Source: Natranaeroarchaeum sulfidigenes (GTDB lineage: Archaea; Halobacteriota; Halobacteria; Halobacteriales; Natronoarchaeaceae). From it: a stretch of DNA of 64,000 nt. The stretch's first letter is position 1. Each line of letters begins with the position of its first letter. The notes beneath the pieces were generated by a model that saw nothing but the letters and a program-made list of their open reading frames with translations, was not told where the DNA came from and made no database searches. The position numbers were made by a program, and so were the translations under genes. Positions 9,037 to 16,915 of this stretch are shown here, piece by piece. The stretch is taken from positions 620,001 to 684,000 of the forward strand of contig NZ_CP064786.1 in NCBI RefSeq assembly GCF_017094485.1, given 5' to 3'.

Positions 9037-9074
9037 TCGGTAGTATGTAACAACGTGACTACCCAGAGGGTCAC
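9037..9074 (-). promoter_or_regulatory. promoter and putative operator of the molybdoenzyme operon
   Basis: Reading on the minus strand, an inverted repeat GTGAC-N10-GTCAC (9055-9074) lies directly before a TATA-like TTACATA (9037-9045), which is about 30 nt from the ATG at 9008. The regulator gene immediately upstream (9093-9737) is a natural candidate to bind it. Confidence 0.4.
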
Positions 9075-9092
9075 TCCTAACTGTGAGGCTCT

Positions 9093-9737
9093 TTAAGTCC
9101 CCTCGGCAAAACTATCGCAGGCCGCCTCCAGAACGAGTTTTCGCTCGGCCGATCGCAGCCGCTGGGAGAGGGTCCCTTTCGAGATATCGAACTGCTCGGC
9201 CAGTTCCTCCAGGGATGTCGTCCGGGGCTGGTCGTAGTAGCCGTCTGCGACCGCTCGCTGTAGCGTCTGCTGCTCTAACTCGGTGAGAATGCCGAAATCG
9301 ATCGTTCGCAGGTCGGACAGCTCGGCGTCGGTCCCGTGCTGGGCCAACTTCTGGACCGTGACATCACCGATCGCCGAGAGGTCTTCGACGATCTCCGTCA
9401 GTATCGTGCGGGACCGAACGTGTGCCTCCACCCGAACACCGGTTTCGGTGACGGCCGCAATCTCGGCACTGAACCCATCACGATCGAGGAGTTCGTAGTA
9501 ACACTGCCCCTCGTGGCAGGGCTGTTCGACCTGTTCGATTCGCGCCTCGTTTCTGTCACTAGGTGCTCCCTCGACCGTTAGCGAGCATCTGTTCCCGTCG
9601 CTACGGCGGGAAACGGAGTCGAGCGTATCCTCCTGGGAACCGAGCTTCCGCATCGCACACGGATGCGTGCCGGGAAGGTCGAGTTCCAGCTCGACGTAGA
9701 GATCGAGCGTTTCAGCACCCGGAAAGAGCGAACTCAT
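9093..9737 (-). CDS. Bat-type HTH regulator of the molybdoenzyme operon (DmsR-like)
   Basis: A 214-residue regulator. The C-terminal half is the HTH-10 domain (TLQRAVADGYYDQPRTTSLE, then a recognition helix KGTLSQRLRSAERKL). The N-terminal half contains cysteines, including HPC near residue 27 and the pair in PCHEGQCYYELL, that could bind a metal or sense redox state. It sits directly upstream of the molybdopterin oxidoreductase on the same strand, as DmsR does in haloarchaeal dms clusters, so it is inferred to control that operon. The inducing signal is unknown. Confidence 0.82.
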   Translation of the reverse strand: MSSLFPGAETLDLYVELELDLPGTHPCAMRKLGSQEDTLDSVSRRSDGNRCSLTVEGAPSDRNEARIEQVEQPCHEGQCYYELLDRDGFSAEIAAVTETGVRVEAHVRSRTILTEIVEDLSAIGDVTVQKLAQHGTDAELSDLRTIDFGILTELEQQTLQRAVADGYYDQPRTTSLEELAEQFDISKGTLSQRLRSAERKLVLEAACDSFAEGT

Positions 9738-9818
9738 ATGATACTGTACTGTTCCCCACAGGGGTATCAGTAAAGCCCCATATTACAGGTGTTTAATAGT
9801 GATCGTTCGGTCGGGCAG

Positions 9819-10640
9819 CTACGGCCCGTGACTGACGCCGTCGCGGTCGTCGGCACGCATTCGTCGCAACGCTGCGCGGGCGTTGCTCGCGTCGTAGCCG
9901 AACAGGACTGCCTCGGCGTATGCGTCGGCGACTTCGGCGGCGTGGATCAGCTCGTCGATGTCGATGTCGACGGCGTAGAGTTCGACGCTGAACGGCGTCT
10001 CCAGCAGCGACTCGAAGCCCTTCGCGATCGTCTCCAGCCAGTAGGTCGTCGAATAGGCCATATCGTACAGGGGAATGACGAACTCGTCGACGTGCTCGGC
10101 CAGTGCGTCGACGTCGATCCCCGCTCGTTCGTAGAGATGGCCGGGATAGGGATCGGGATACAGCGTCAGATACGTCTTTCCGTCGACGAGTGCCGAAGCC
10201 TCTTCGATGAACTCGGTGACGACGTCGGCGCGCCACGCGAGGCGGTCCTCGAACTCGCTGTCGGCGAACAGCCGATCACAGCGCTCGCAGTGACAGTACC
10301 CCTCGCGGGGGAAGCCGACGTCGTCGAGTCGGACCTCCCCGAGCGCGGCACACTCCTCGATAATCTCTAATAGTCCCTCCCGGTACTCCGGCTGTGTCGG
10401 ACAGATATAGGCCCAGTCGAAGTAGGGCTGATCACGGGTCGCTCGCTTGCCGTCCTCGCTTACCGGCACCAGCGATGGCTCGGCCTCTGCAGCGGCGTTG
10501 TCCCCGAAACAGGAGACCATATTGACCGCGTTCGGAACTGGTTCGGTGGCCCGACCCGTGACATCTTTGACCTCGTGGAACGCCCGGTCGAACTCCGCCC
10601 AGCCGAGCTCTTCCTCGTTGCGCGTGACGACGCCGTACAT
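9819..10640 (-). CDS. conserved haloarchaeal protein, possible TIM-barrel fold
   Basis: A 273-residue soluble protein not assigned to a named family. It contains a repeated pattern of strand then acidic turn, such as VRLDDVGFPREGYCHCERCDRLF (a CHCERC cluster that could bind zinc), LTLYPDPYPGHLYERAGIDVD, and ELYAVDIDIDEL. The alternation and the DD and Y-P-D strand ends suggest a beta/alpha barrel like glycosidase-related proteins, but this is inference. The ATG at 10640 is preferred to a GTG 6 nt upstream. Neighbours give no clear functional link. Confidence 0.6.
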   Translation of the reverse strand: MYGVVTRNEEELGWAEFDRAFHEVKDVTGRATEPVPNAVNMVSCFGDNAAAEAEPSLVPVSEDGKRATRDQPYFDWAYICPTQPEYREGLLEIIEECAALGEVRLDDVGFPREGYCHCERCDRLFADSEFEDRLAWRADVVTEFIEEASALVDGKTYLTLYPDPYPGHLYERAGIDVDALAEHVDEFVIPLYDMAYSTTYWLETIAKGFESLLETPFSVELYAVDIDIDELIHAAEVADAYAEAVLFGYDASNARAALRRMRADDRDGVSHGP

Positions 10641-10677
10641 ACGCACGGATAGGCGGCGAGAAGGGTAAGTGGTTCGT

Positions 10678-10776
10678 TCAGCTGTATTCGACGTCGATTT
10701 CCTCTTCGGTAGACAGTAGTTTCCAGAGCGCGACGACTACGGCGACCACGAGCAGCAGTTTGATCAGGCGGGACAT
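10678..10776 (-). CDS. 32-residue single-span membrane microprotein
   Basis: A 32-codon reading frame: start MSRLIKLLLVVAVVVALWKL, then an acidic tail STEEEIDVEYS. One hydrophobic helix is preceded by basic residues (R3, K6) and followed by acidic ones, which predicts a cytoplasmic N-terminus and an outside C-terminus. It fills most of the gap between the CHCERC-containing protein and the DUF47 protein. Function unknown; small enough to be missed by automatic annotation. Confidence 0.6.
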   Translation of the reverse strand: MSRLIKLLLVVAVVVALWKLLSTEEEIDVEYS

Positions 10777-10852
10777 AAATGTCAGTTCGTCGCAAGGGAA
10801 TATAATGTTTGCTGATCCAGCAACCCGGTGTCGTCGGACCTGTGAACGTCGA

Positions 10853-11566
10853 TTACTCGTCGTCTGCGGGTTTCGGTTCCGTGACGATCCCTTGCTCGTT
10901 GCTCGCGATGATGATGATCTGGTCGGTGACGTCTTCCATCGTGTTGTGGAGTTCGTCGAGGAGGATGGCGAACTCGCGGTAGACCAGCGGCTGTTCGATC
11001 GCGTCGTCGGCGAAGGCTTGCTCGATCACGCCGTTACGAATATCGTCACAGATGCTCTCGATCTCGCTTACTCGATCGATTCCGTCGACGAGTGAGACGG
11101 ACGCGTCGGTGGTACAGAGTGCGTGGATGAACTGGGCGACGACCTCTTCGAGCACCGTGACCGCCTCAATCGTGTGCTCGGCGAGCTCGTGGAGCCCCTC
11201 GAAACACTCGTTGTCGTGTGGCGGGTTGACGATCACGAGCTCGTCGGCGATCCGTTCTGCGAGATTCGCGACCGTATCGAGGTTCTTGTAGAACTCCAGC
11301 AGAGCGGAGGCGTTGTAGTGGATCCGGGAGTTCAACAGCCCCATCTCGCCGGGACCGGCGTTCGTGATCGCGGCGTTGATATCGTGTATGATATCGTCAC
11401 AGTCGCTTTCGAGCGTTTCGATCCGCTCGACGGTTTCGTCCGTCGGTTCGCCGGCTGCGTACTGATCGAACAGCTCCGGCAACAGCGTGACACAGTCCTC
11501 GAATCGATCGAGGTAGTCGGTGGTATGGGCTTCGAGTTGCTCCCCGAAGTCGACATCTGATGGCAT
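10853..11566 (-). CDS. DUF47/PhoU-like phosphate transport regulator
   Basis: A 237-residue all-helical protein with the DUF47 pattern: long amphipathic helices with regularly spaced acidic residues (ETLESDCDDIIHDINAAITN, LLEFYKNLDTVANLAERIAD, EIESICDDIRNGVIEQAF). DUF47 proteins are PhoU-related and usually accompany Pit-type phosphate transporters, which they regulate, probably through metal binding by E/D-rich motifs. No transporter gene is adjacent here, so the partner is unknown. The ATG at 11566 begins a clean N-terminus. Confidence 0.8.
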   Translation of the reverse strand: MPSDVDFGEQLEAHTTDYLDRFEDCVTLLPELFDQYAAGEPTDETVERIETLESDCDDIIHDINAAITNAGPGEMGLLNSRIHYNASALLEFYKNLDTVANLAERIADELVIVNPPHDNECFEGLHELAEHTIEAVTVLEEVVAQFIHALCTTDASVSLVDGIDRVSEIESICDDIRNGVIEQAFADDAIEQPLVYREFAILLDELHNTMEDVTDQIIIIASNEQGIVTEPKPADDE

Positions 11567-11639
11567 CCTGTCGCAGTGTAACCGGTATCGGCACTAATAT
11601 GTGCCGTCTGTTACCGTCGGGAGGGAATCGATTCCCAAC

Positions 11640-12167
11640 TCAGTGGTCGACGCGATCCTCGACCTCGGGTGCGGTGACGTCGACGCCACACTCGTTCAGC
11701 GCCTCGGCGACCGCTGCGAACGGCGACCCACGGGGGACCTCGAACGGATCGGACGGCGACCAGGCGTGGCGGACGGTCCACCCGGAATCGACCACCAGCA
11801 ACGCCCGGCCGGGGATGTCGCGGTGGCCGTGCCAGTCGTCAAGACTCACGCCGTAGGAATCGGCGATCCCGGCGTGAAAGTCACTGATGACGGGAAAACC
11901 GATCCCGAGTCGCCGTGCAGCCGAGGCGTTCGCAAACAACGAGTCTCCTGTAATTGCCCATACGAGCAGGTCGCCGCGGTCGTCCCACCCCGACTCTCCG
12001 AGTGCGCGCAGGTCGTCTTCACAGACGGGCGCGTGTGCCGATGGGGCGAAGGCGAGGACGACAGCCTCGACGTCGTCGATGAACTGATGGAGATCGTAGA
12101 TCGCGGGCTCGCGGTCGATGACGCCTGGAAGAGAGAAATCAGGGGCTTTCTGACCGGGCGAGATCAT
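11640..12167 (-). CDS. peroxiredoxin-like (AhpC/TSA family) protein
   Basis: A 175-residue thioredoxin-fold protein opening with GQKAPDFSLPG, the standard AhpC/TSA start. The active-site loop reads PSAHAPVCEDDL: the peroxidatic cysteine (about residue 49) is kept, but the threonine of the PxxxTxxC motif is alanine. A second cysteine in LNECGVDV near the C-terminus could resolve the disulfide. It may reduce peroxides, or the changed active site may have another thiol function. It stands alone between the DUF47 gene and moaA. Confidence 0.78.
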   Translation of the reverse strand: MISPGQKAPDFSLPGVIDREPAIYDLHQFIDDVEAVVLAFAPSAHAPVCEDDLRALGESGWDDRGDLLVWAITGDSLFANASAARRLGIGFPVISDFHAGIADSYGVSLDDWHGHRDIPGRALLVVDSGWTVRHAWSPSDPFEVPRGSPFAAVAEALNECGVDVTAPEVEDRVDH

Positions 12168-12212
12168 ACACTCACTCCGACGGTCAGCCGAAAAAGTCTA
12201 GCGGTCGGCCGA

Positions 12213-13208
12213 TCAGACGGTCTGAAGGTACTTCTCGTTGACTTCCCACTCGCCCTCTTCGTTCTCTATCATGTACTCGCCGTAGTAAGGAACCCGATTG
12301 TCGACCGTCTCACGAAACTGCTCGCGGATCTCCGATTTCGTCATCTCGCCCATCGAGCGCAGGTCGTCGTTGCGGTTGAGACAGCCCTTGAGATAGCCGT
12401 CGTGGGTCACGCGTACCCGGTGGCAGTTCCGACAGAACGACTCGTTGCCGACGGGATCGACGATCTCGACCATTCCGGCACCATCGTCTGGCTCGTCGGC
12501 ATCAGCGTTGCCGCCGATCCAGTAGCGCTTGCGTCCGTGCATCTCGCGGATCTCGATCTCCTCGGCTTGCTCGGCGAGCCACTCGTGGACCCGTTCGATC
12601 TCGATAGCCCATTCCGGATGTCCAGCCAGTTCAGGCATATACTCGATCAACTGGAGCTGAAGGCCGTCGTTTTCGGCGACGTGCTCAACCATCTCGGGGA
12701 CGTAGCCCGCCGTTTTCTCGAACACGACCATGTTCAGTTTCACTGGATGGAGTCCGGCTTCGAGGGCGGCGTCCACGCCCTCCAGCACTCGATCGAACGC
12801 GCCGCTTTTTGTCACTTCGGCGAAATCTTCGGAATCCATCGAGTCCTGTGAGATGTTCACCCGTTCGAGTCCGGCATCGACGAGGTCGGGCGCACGGCCG
12901 GGCAGGAAGGTCCCGTTCGTCGTCAATGAGACCTCCATCTCGTCGGGCGTCCGTCGGATGATATCTTCGAGGTCCTGTCGGAGCATCGGCTCGCCACCGG
13001 TGAATTTGACCTTCTGCACGTCGAACTCGCTGGCTACTTCCAGAAACCGGACCACGTCGTCGGCGCTCATCTCATCGTCCTGTGGCTCCATCGGCCCGCG
13101 AGTATCTCCCAGCCCCTCGTTGTGACAGTAGACGCAATCGAAGTTACAACGGTCGGTCAGGGAGATCCGGACGCCGGAGACCTCCCTGCCGAACCCGTCG
13201 GTCAACAT
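12213..13208 (-). CDS. moaA: GTP 3',8-cyclase MoaA (molybdenum cofactor biosynthesis)
   Basis: A 331-residue radical-SAM enzyme. The N-terminal CX3CX2C motif is CNFDCVYC (about residues 19-26) and holds the SAM-binding 4Fe-4S cluster; [12 protein letters not shown] is the GGEP motif; the C-terminal second cluster reads [19 protein letters not shown]. It converts GTP to 3',8-cyclo-7,8-dihydro-GTP, the first step of molybdopterin synthesis. The product supplies molybdoenzymes such as the oxidoreductase at 6726-9008. It has its own promoter, with a minus-strand TTTTAAG element about 27 nt upstream. Confidence 0.93.
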   Translation of the reverse strand: MLTDGFGREVSGVRISLTDRCNFDCVYCHNEGLGDTRGPMEPQDDEMSADDVVRFLEVASEFDVQKVKFTGGEPMLRQDLEDIIRRTPDEMEVSLTTNGTFLPGRAPDLVDAGLERVNISQDSMDSEDFAEVTKSGAFDRVLEGVDAALEAGLHPVKLNMVVFEKTAGYVPEMVEHVAENDGLQLQLIEYMPELAGHPEWAIEIERVHEWLAEQAEEIEIREMHGRKRYWIGGNADADEPDDGAGMVEIVDPVGNESFCRNCHRVRVTHDGYLKGCLNRNDDLRSMGEMTKSEIREQFRETVDNRVPYYGEYMIENEEGEWEVNEKYLQTV

Positions 13209-13230
13209 ACGTCCTCCTTCGAGAGGATAG

Positions 13231-13281
13231 TGCTTAAAACCACTGTCGGATTTCGGACTACTGTAACTGTTTGTGGTTACA
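13231..13281. promoter_or_regulatory. moaA TATA box and adjacent inverted repeat
   Basis: The minus-strand TTTTAAGC (13233-13240) is about 27 nt from the moaA ATG. A perfect inverted repeat TGTAAC-N8-GTTACA occupies 13262-13281, between moaA and the divergent permease at 13351, and could be a shared operator. Confidence 0.4.
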
Positions 13282-13350
13282 TCTCTCGAAGCCGCTTCGG
13301 GACACGAGCGGCCGGACGTTCATACGTGATCGGGCGGCCAGAGAGTCACG

Positions 13351-14592
13351 ATGGAACCGCTGGGAGTACAGCCCGTCCTTGACCCCGAGTTGACGCTTCT
13401 CACGCTCGCATGCATTGGCGTCGGTTCAACGATGGGGGCGATTAGCGGGCTGATCCCTGGCCTGCACGCCAACAACTTCGCACTCGTACTGGCGTCGTTT
13501 GCGCCCGCAGTCCCGGCATCTCCGCTACTGGTCGGCGTGGCGATGCTCTCGGCGGGCGTCGTCCACACGTTTGTCAACGCCGTACCAGCGCTCGCCCTGG
13601 GGGTGCCTGACGCCGAGACCGCAGTGACCACGCTGCCCGCACACCGTCTGGTCCAGCAGGGCCGCGGGGAGGAGGCGATCCGACTCACGGCACTCGGTAG
13701 TCTACTGGCAGTATGCTGTGGGGCAGTCCTGGCCTTCCCGATCACTCGTGGAATGGAGTCGAACTACCCGGCGATTATGGCCCATATGGAGTTGCTTCTG
13801 GTGGCTGTCGTCGTGGCGATGATCGTCGCCGAACCGACGCGTCGCGCGCAGATCGGTGGGGCAGTTGGGATCGGGGCAAGCGCAGCACTCGGCGCGGTGA
13901 CACTCTCGATCGATCCAGCCGCACCGCTGGACGCTGGGGGGATGCTCGCGCCGCTGTTCGCGGGGCTGTTTGGCGCACCGATCCTGCTCGATGCGATGGC
14001 TGGGGGCGGTATCCCGGACCAGCAGGACCCGAAGATACGATCGACACGCCGGAGAGTGCTGGCGACTGCCGCTGCGGGCACGCTTGCAGGTGCGGTCGTT
14101 GGGTACCTGCCCGGAATTTCGGCCGCTATCGCCGCAGTCGCCGTTCTTGCCCTCCTGCCGGGCGGTGTCGACGATCGGGGGTACGTGGTCGCCACGAGTG
14201 GTGTCGATACTGCAAACACGATCTTTGCGCTCTTTGCGCTCTCGGCGATCGGACAGCCACGAACCGGCGTGATGGTCGCATATCAGGAAACGGGGGCACC
14301 GGTTGAACTTCCCCTGTTGCTGGCGGCAGTCGCGCTGTCGGGGATCATCGGCTTTCTCATCGTGCTCACCGTCGGCGACTGGTACCTGCAGGTCGTCGGA
14401 AAGATGGATTACCGGGTACTCTCCGTGAGCGTTATCGCGCTCCTGGTCGTTCTCTCTGCATTGCTTGCCGGACCAACTGGAATCGCCGCATTCGTCGTCG
14501 CGACGCTGATAGGGCTCGTCCCGCCACATCTCGGCGCTCGCCGTGTTCACCTGATGGGCGTACTGATCGGGCCGCTGGTACTGAGCCTCTAG
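13351..14592 (+). CDS. archaeal TctA/DUF112-family membrane permease
   Basis: A 413-residue polytopic membrane protein with about ten hydrophobic segments. The first loop carries [10 protein letters not shown], the signature of the archaeal DUF112/TctA branch, repeated in part later as [12 protein letters not shown]. TctA proteins are the large membrane subunit of tripartite tricarboxylate transporters. No TctB or TctC gene is adjacent, so it may work alone in archaea; the substrate is unknown. It is divergent from moaA and followed by the short zinc-finger gene. Confidence 0.8.
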   Translation: MEPLGVQPVLDPELTLLTLACIGVGSTMGAISGLIPGLHANNFALVLASFAPAVPASPLLVGVAMLSAGVVHTFVNAVPALALGVPDAETAVTTLPAHRLVQQGRGEEAIRLTALGSLLAVCCGAVLAFPITRGMESNYPAIMAHMELLLVAVVVAMIVAEPTRRAQIGGAVGIGASAALGAVTLSIDPAAPLDAGGMLAPLFAGLFGAPILLDAMAGGGIPDQQDPKIRSTRRRVLATAAAGTLAGAVVGYLPGISAAIAAVAVLALLPGGVDDRGYVVATSGVDTANTIFALFALSAIGQPRTGVMVAYQETGAPVELPLLLAAVALSGIIGFLIVLTVGDWYLQVVGKMDYRVLSVSVIALLVVLSALLAGPTGIAAFVVATLIGLVPPHLGARRVHLMGVLIGPLVLSL

Positions 14593-14611
14593 CCGCGTCC
14601 AGAAGAAAACG

Positions 14612-14619
14612 GTTAAAAG
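14612..14619 (+). promoter_or_regulatory. TATA box for the zinc-finger / aEF1-beta operon
   Basis: The element GTTAAAAG is centred about 27 nt before the ATG at 14642, consistent with a leaderless transcript. Confidence 0.55.
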
Positions 14620-14641
14620 CGGTGACGGGATACAAAGGTGT

Positions 14642-14821
14642 ATGAGCAAGTCCCAGAAGGCGCGAGCCCAAAAGTGCGTCTCGTGCGGGATCAACATCGC
14701 AGGAACGAGCGCTGCGTCGTTCAAGTGCCCGGACTGCGGTGCCCAGATCGTCCGCTGTGCGAAGTGCCGCAAACAGAGCAACCTGTATGAATGCCCGGAC
14801 TGCGGGTTCCGAGGGCCGTAA
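14642..14821 (+). CDS. small double zinc-finger protein, HVO_2753-like
   Basis: A 59-residue protein with four CxxC knuckles: CVSCG, CPDCG, CAKCR and CPDCG, enough for two zinc sites. Length, motif order and the position directly before aEF1-beta match the Haloferax volcanii microprotein HVO_2753, recalled as a two-zinc protein needed for swarming and biofilm formation. The ATG lies about 27 nt after a TATA element. Its TAA ends 2 nt before the aEF1-beta ATG, so the two are co-transcribed, which hints at a link to translation. Confidence 0.85.
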   Translation: MSKSQKARAQKCVSCGINIAGTSAASFKCPDCGAQIVRCAKCRKQSNLYECPDCGFRGP

Positions 14822-14823
14822 CC

Positions 14824-15090
14824 ATGGGAAAAGTCGCCGCCGCTGTCAAGGTCATGCCACAGAGCCCCGAGATCGACCTGGACGAACTTCAGGACCGTCT
14901 GGAAAGCTCTCTGCCCGAGGGCGCGAAGATCAACGGCGTCGAACGTGACGACGTCGCGTTCGGTCTCGTTGCGCTCATTCCGACCGTGATCGTTCCGGAC
15001 GATGCGGGCGGTACCGAAGCTGTCGAGGAAGCGTTCTCTACTGTCGAGGGCGTCGAAAGCGTCGATGTCCAGAACGTCGGCCGGATCTAG
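14824..15090 (+). CDS. ef1b: translation elongation factor aEF-1 beta
   Basis: An 88-residue protein with the single alpha/beta domain of archaeal EF-1 beta: [20 protein letters not shown], then [20 protein letters not shown] and a C-terminal [14 protein letters not shown]. It is the guanine-nucleotide exchange factor for aEF-1 alpha. The start at 14824 is chosen because it gives the usual N-terminus and follows the zinc-finger stop codon by 2 nt; a longer in-frame start at 14791 lies inside the upstream gene. Confidence 0.93.
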   Translation: MGKVAAAVKVMPQSPEIDLDELQDRLESSLPEGAKINGVERDDVAFGLVALIPTVIVPDDAGGTEAVEEAFSTVEGVESVDVQNVGRI

Positions 15091-15153
15091 GACGACACTC
15101 GATTTTCCGACCTCGCTGCATCCAGCAGTCACGTGATTGCTGGCGGGGAACAA

Positions 15154-15162
15154 TCTTTATGA
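15154..15162 (+). promoter_or_regulatory. TATA box for the zinc-ribbon gene at 15187
   Basis: The element TCTTTATGA is centred about 29 nt before the ATG at 15187 and favours that start over the GTG at 15172. Confidence 0.5.
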
Positions 15163-15186
15163 CACTGCTATGTGTACACCATTCTC

Positions 15187-15366
15187 ATGGACGAAGCGTC
15201 CGCACGACTTCTCTGTCCGGAATGTGGTAAAAACTGGCAGTCGGCCGTGAGCGGACTTCCACACTCGCGGGACTTGTTTCACTGTCCAAACTGCCACGCG
15301 AGCCGTCAGCTCGCGGAATTTATGCGTACCGATCGGGATCTGGAGACGCTCCAGCAGTTCGAGTAG
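15187..15366 (+). CDS. small zinc-ribbon protein, haloarchaeal
   Basis: A 59-residue protein with one zinc ribbon: LLCPECGKNWQ near residue 9 and FHCPNCHASRQ about 20 residues later. The rest is polar and helical. No named family is recognised; such minimal ribbons are common in haloarchaea and act as protein- or nucleic-acid-binding modules. Its stop abuts the stop of aIF2-beta on the opposite strand (TAG directly followed by CTA), so the pair converges with no gap. Confidence 0.75.
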   Translation: MDEASARLLCPECGKNWQSAVSGLPHSRDLFHCPNCHASRQLAEFMRTDRDLETLQQFE

Positions 15367-15771
15367 CTACTCTCCGGTCGGTGAGATCGCGCCACAGGCC
15401 TCACAGCGAAGCACCCGCGCGCCCCGCTCGCGCTCGAACCGGGTGTCCGGAAGCCCACATTCGTTACAGAGCACGAACTCTTCGGCGTACTCGTCGAGTG
15501 CGTCAGAGATGCGTGTCTCACGGAATGATCCGGTGAGTCGGGCTCGGCCACTTTCGTCGATCTCGCCGTTTGTCCCAAGCTCGCTTTGCAGGAACTTGAT
15601 CACGTGAGTGTCCTCGCGCCCGAACCGATCGACCGTGGACTGGAAGTTCTCGAACACCGTTGTCGAACCTTCCTCCCGAACAGTCGGGTCAGGGATACTG
15701 AATCGGCCAGACTCATCAGTAATGTCCGGTGTTTTTTCGATCGCTCGGTCGAGTTGCTTCTCGTAGTCCAT
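15367..15771 (-). CDS. eif2b: translation initiation factor aIF-2 subunit beta
   Basis: A 134-residue protein with the aIF2-beta layout: an N-terminal helix (MDYEKQLDRAIEKTPDI), a central alpha/beta domain (REDTHVIKFLQSELGTNGEID), then a C-terminal zinc ribbon C-x2-C-x16-C-x2-C (LCNECGLPDT to RCEACGA). It is part of the heterotrimer that brings initiator tRNA to the small subunit. It is transcribed alone on this strand. Confidence 0.93.
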   Translation of the reverse strand: MDYEKQLDRAIEKTPDITDESGRFSIPDPTVREEGSTTVFENFQSTVDRFGREDTHVIKFLQSELGTNGEIDESGRARLTGSFRETRISDALDEYAEEFVLCNECGLPDTRFERERGARVLRCEACGAISPTGE

Positions 15772-15967
15772 ATCCGGCTCTAGCTAACAAAAGAACAAAA
15801 ACGTTCAGTACCTCGCACGTATTCGTTACCAGTAAGTTTAGCTTACGCCTGACAGCACGGGGGCGAACTGCGTATCCGAACGCTGAGCGTACCGTTCGGG
15901 ACGAAGACATGTGGTAACGGCTCTCAGGATAATAATATAACCCTGCACTCTATAGACGTATGTGCCC

Positions 15968-16201
15968 ATGAAGAAGCAGGAGCTCATTCACCTTCACGGA
16001 CTGCTCGCAGAAGTATCCAACAACTACGAAGAGTACAACGAGCTTTCGCTCGACTACTCCGACTACGAGGATCTCGGTGTACGACCGACATCCATCCACA
16101 AATCGAAAACCGATCACAAGGCCGCTGTCTTTGCGCTTGCGAACTGTATTACCTCTGATCTCGAAGAAGAAACCGAAGCCGTTCCTGCGACCGCCGACTG
16201 A
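15968..16201 (+). CDS. UPF0058 family protein (first of two in the window)
   Basis: A 77-residue helical protein: MKKQELIHLHGLLAEVSNNY, then a conserved SIHKSKTDHKAAVFALANCI segment. The HKSK-x-x-HK-x-AV signature marks UPF0058, a family largely restricted to haloarchaea and of unknown function. The ATG at 15968 is preferred over a GTG 6 nt upstream. An AT-rich stretch (ATAATAATATAA, about 30 nt upstream) is the likely promoter. A paralogue lies at 25632-25910. Confidence 0.85.
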   Translation: MKKQELIHLHGLLAEVSNNYEEYNELSLDYSDYEDLGVRPTSIHKSKTDHKAAVFALANCITSDLEEETEAVPATAD

Positions 16202-16316
16202 GATCTCTCCAATTGCGATCCTCCCTGAAGCCACACTTCCCTAGCGGTGCGCTCGTCGAACGTTGCGCACGCAGATGAATACAATACTGTCGAGTGCAGA
16301 GTTTCGCGCTGATTGG

Positions 16317-16826
16317 CTACTCGATCAGGTCCTCGAACTCCGGGAGGATCTCTTCGTCATCGGATGACTCGGCAGCTCGTCGCTCGTCGGGGTCGTCGTT
16401 CTCGGTGCCCTGCTGGCTCCCGCCGTTGTCGCCGTCATGCTCGTCCCCGTTCCCGCTATCGGCCTGGCCCTCATCCTCCTCGTCGCCTTCCTCGATCGTT
16501 TCGACTTCGAGCACTTCCAATGGGATGTTTTCGAGACGTTGTCCGATCTCCTTGCGGGCGATCCGCGAGGCGTGCTCTTCGCGCTCGACGTTGAACACGG
16601 TCATCTCCAGTTCGAGGGCGACCAGCGCCTCGTCGGCAGCGATGAACGCCGGTTCGAGCTCACCGTCGCAGTGCGGACACGCGCGGTCGCTCATGTCAAT
16701 TTCGACGTAGTTGAGGTCCGGGTTGAGCATCGCACCCGTTTTCGAGATGGCGATCCGAACGGCCTCGTCAGGCGTTTCCACGTCGTATACCGGCACGGCA
16801 GCCTCGACGACAACTCTGCAGTTCAT
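16317..16826 (-). CDS. UPF0212 (DUF555) family protein with acidic tail
   Basis: A 169-residue protein. The first 110 residues match the UPF0212/DUF555 pattern (VVVEAAVPVYDVETPDEAVRIAISKTGAMLNP, a single CPHCDGE knuckle, then AFIAADEALVALELEM). The last 55 residues are a low-complexity D/E/G/N-rich tail. UPF0212 is archaeal and uncharacterised. The CxxC knuckle could pair with another subunit to bind zinc. There is no operon partner. Confidence 0.85.
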   Translation of the reverse strand: MNCRVVVEAAVPVYDVETPDEAVRIAISKTGAMLNPDLNYVEIDMSDRACPHCDGELEPAFIAADEALVALELEMTVFNVEREEHASRIARKEIGQRLENIPLEVLEVETIEEGDEEDEGQADSGNGDEHDGDNGGSQQGTENDDPDERRAAESSDDEEILPEFEDLIE

Positions 16827-16915
16827 GCTCGTTTATGTCCTTCGGATCGAAACAGTATGAAGGTTAGCCCTGATCTCATCCCCTCCGAGAACACCTCTAT
16901 TTACGAACTGCCCGG

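Noticed and set aside
9739-9769. Inverted repeat TGATAC-N19-GTATCA at the start of the Bat-type regulator gene
   Set aside because: Arms are short and widely spaced, and one overlaps the start-codon region; it could easily arise by chance, so it is not listed as a site.
13702-15153. 483-codon minus-strand frame
   Set aside because: It runs antisense to the TctA-like permease, the zinc finger and aEF1-beta, all of which are convincing genes; the translation has no recognisable fold.
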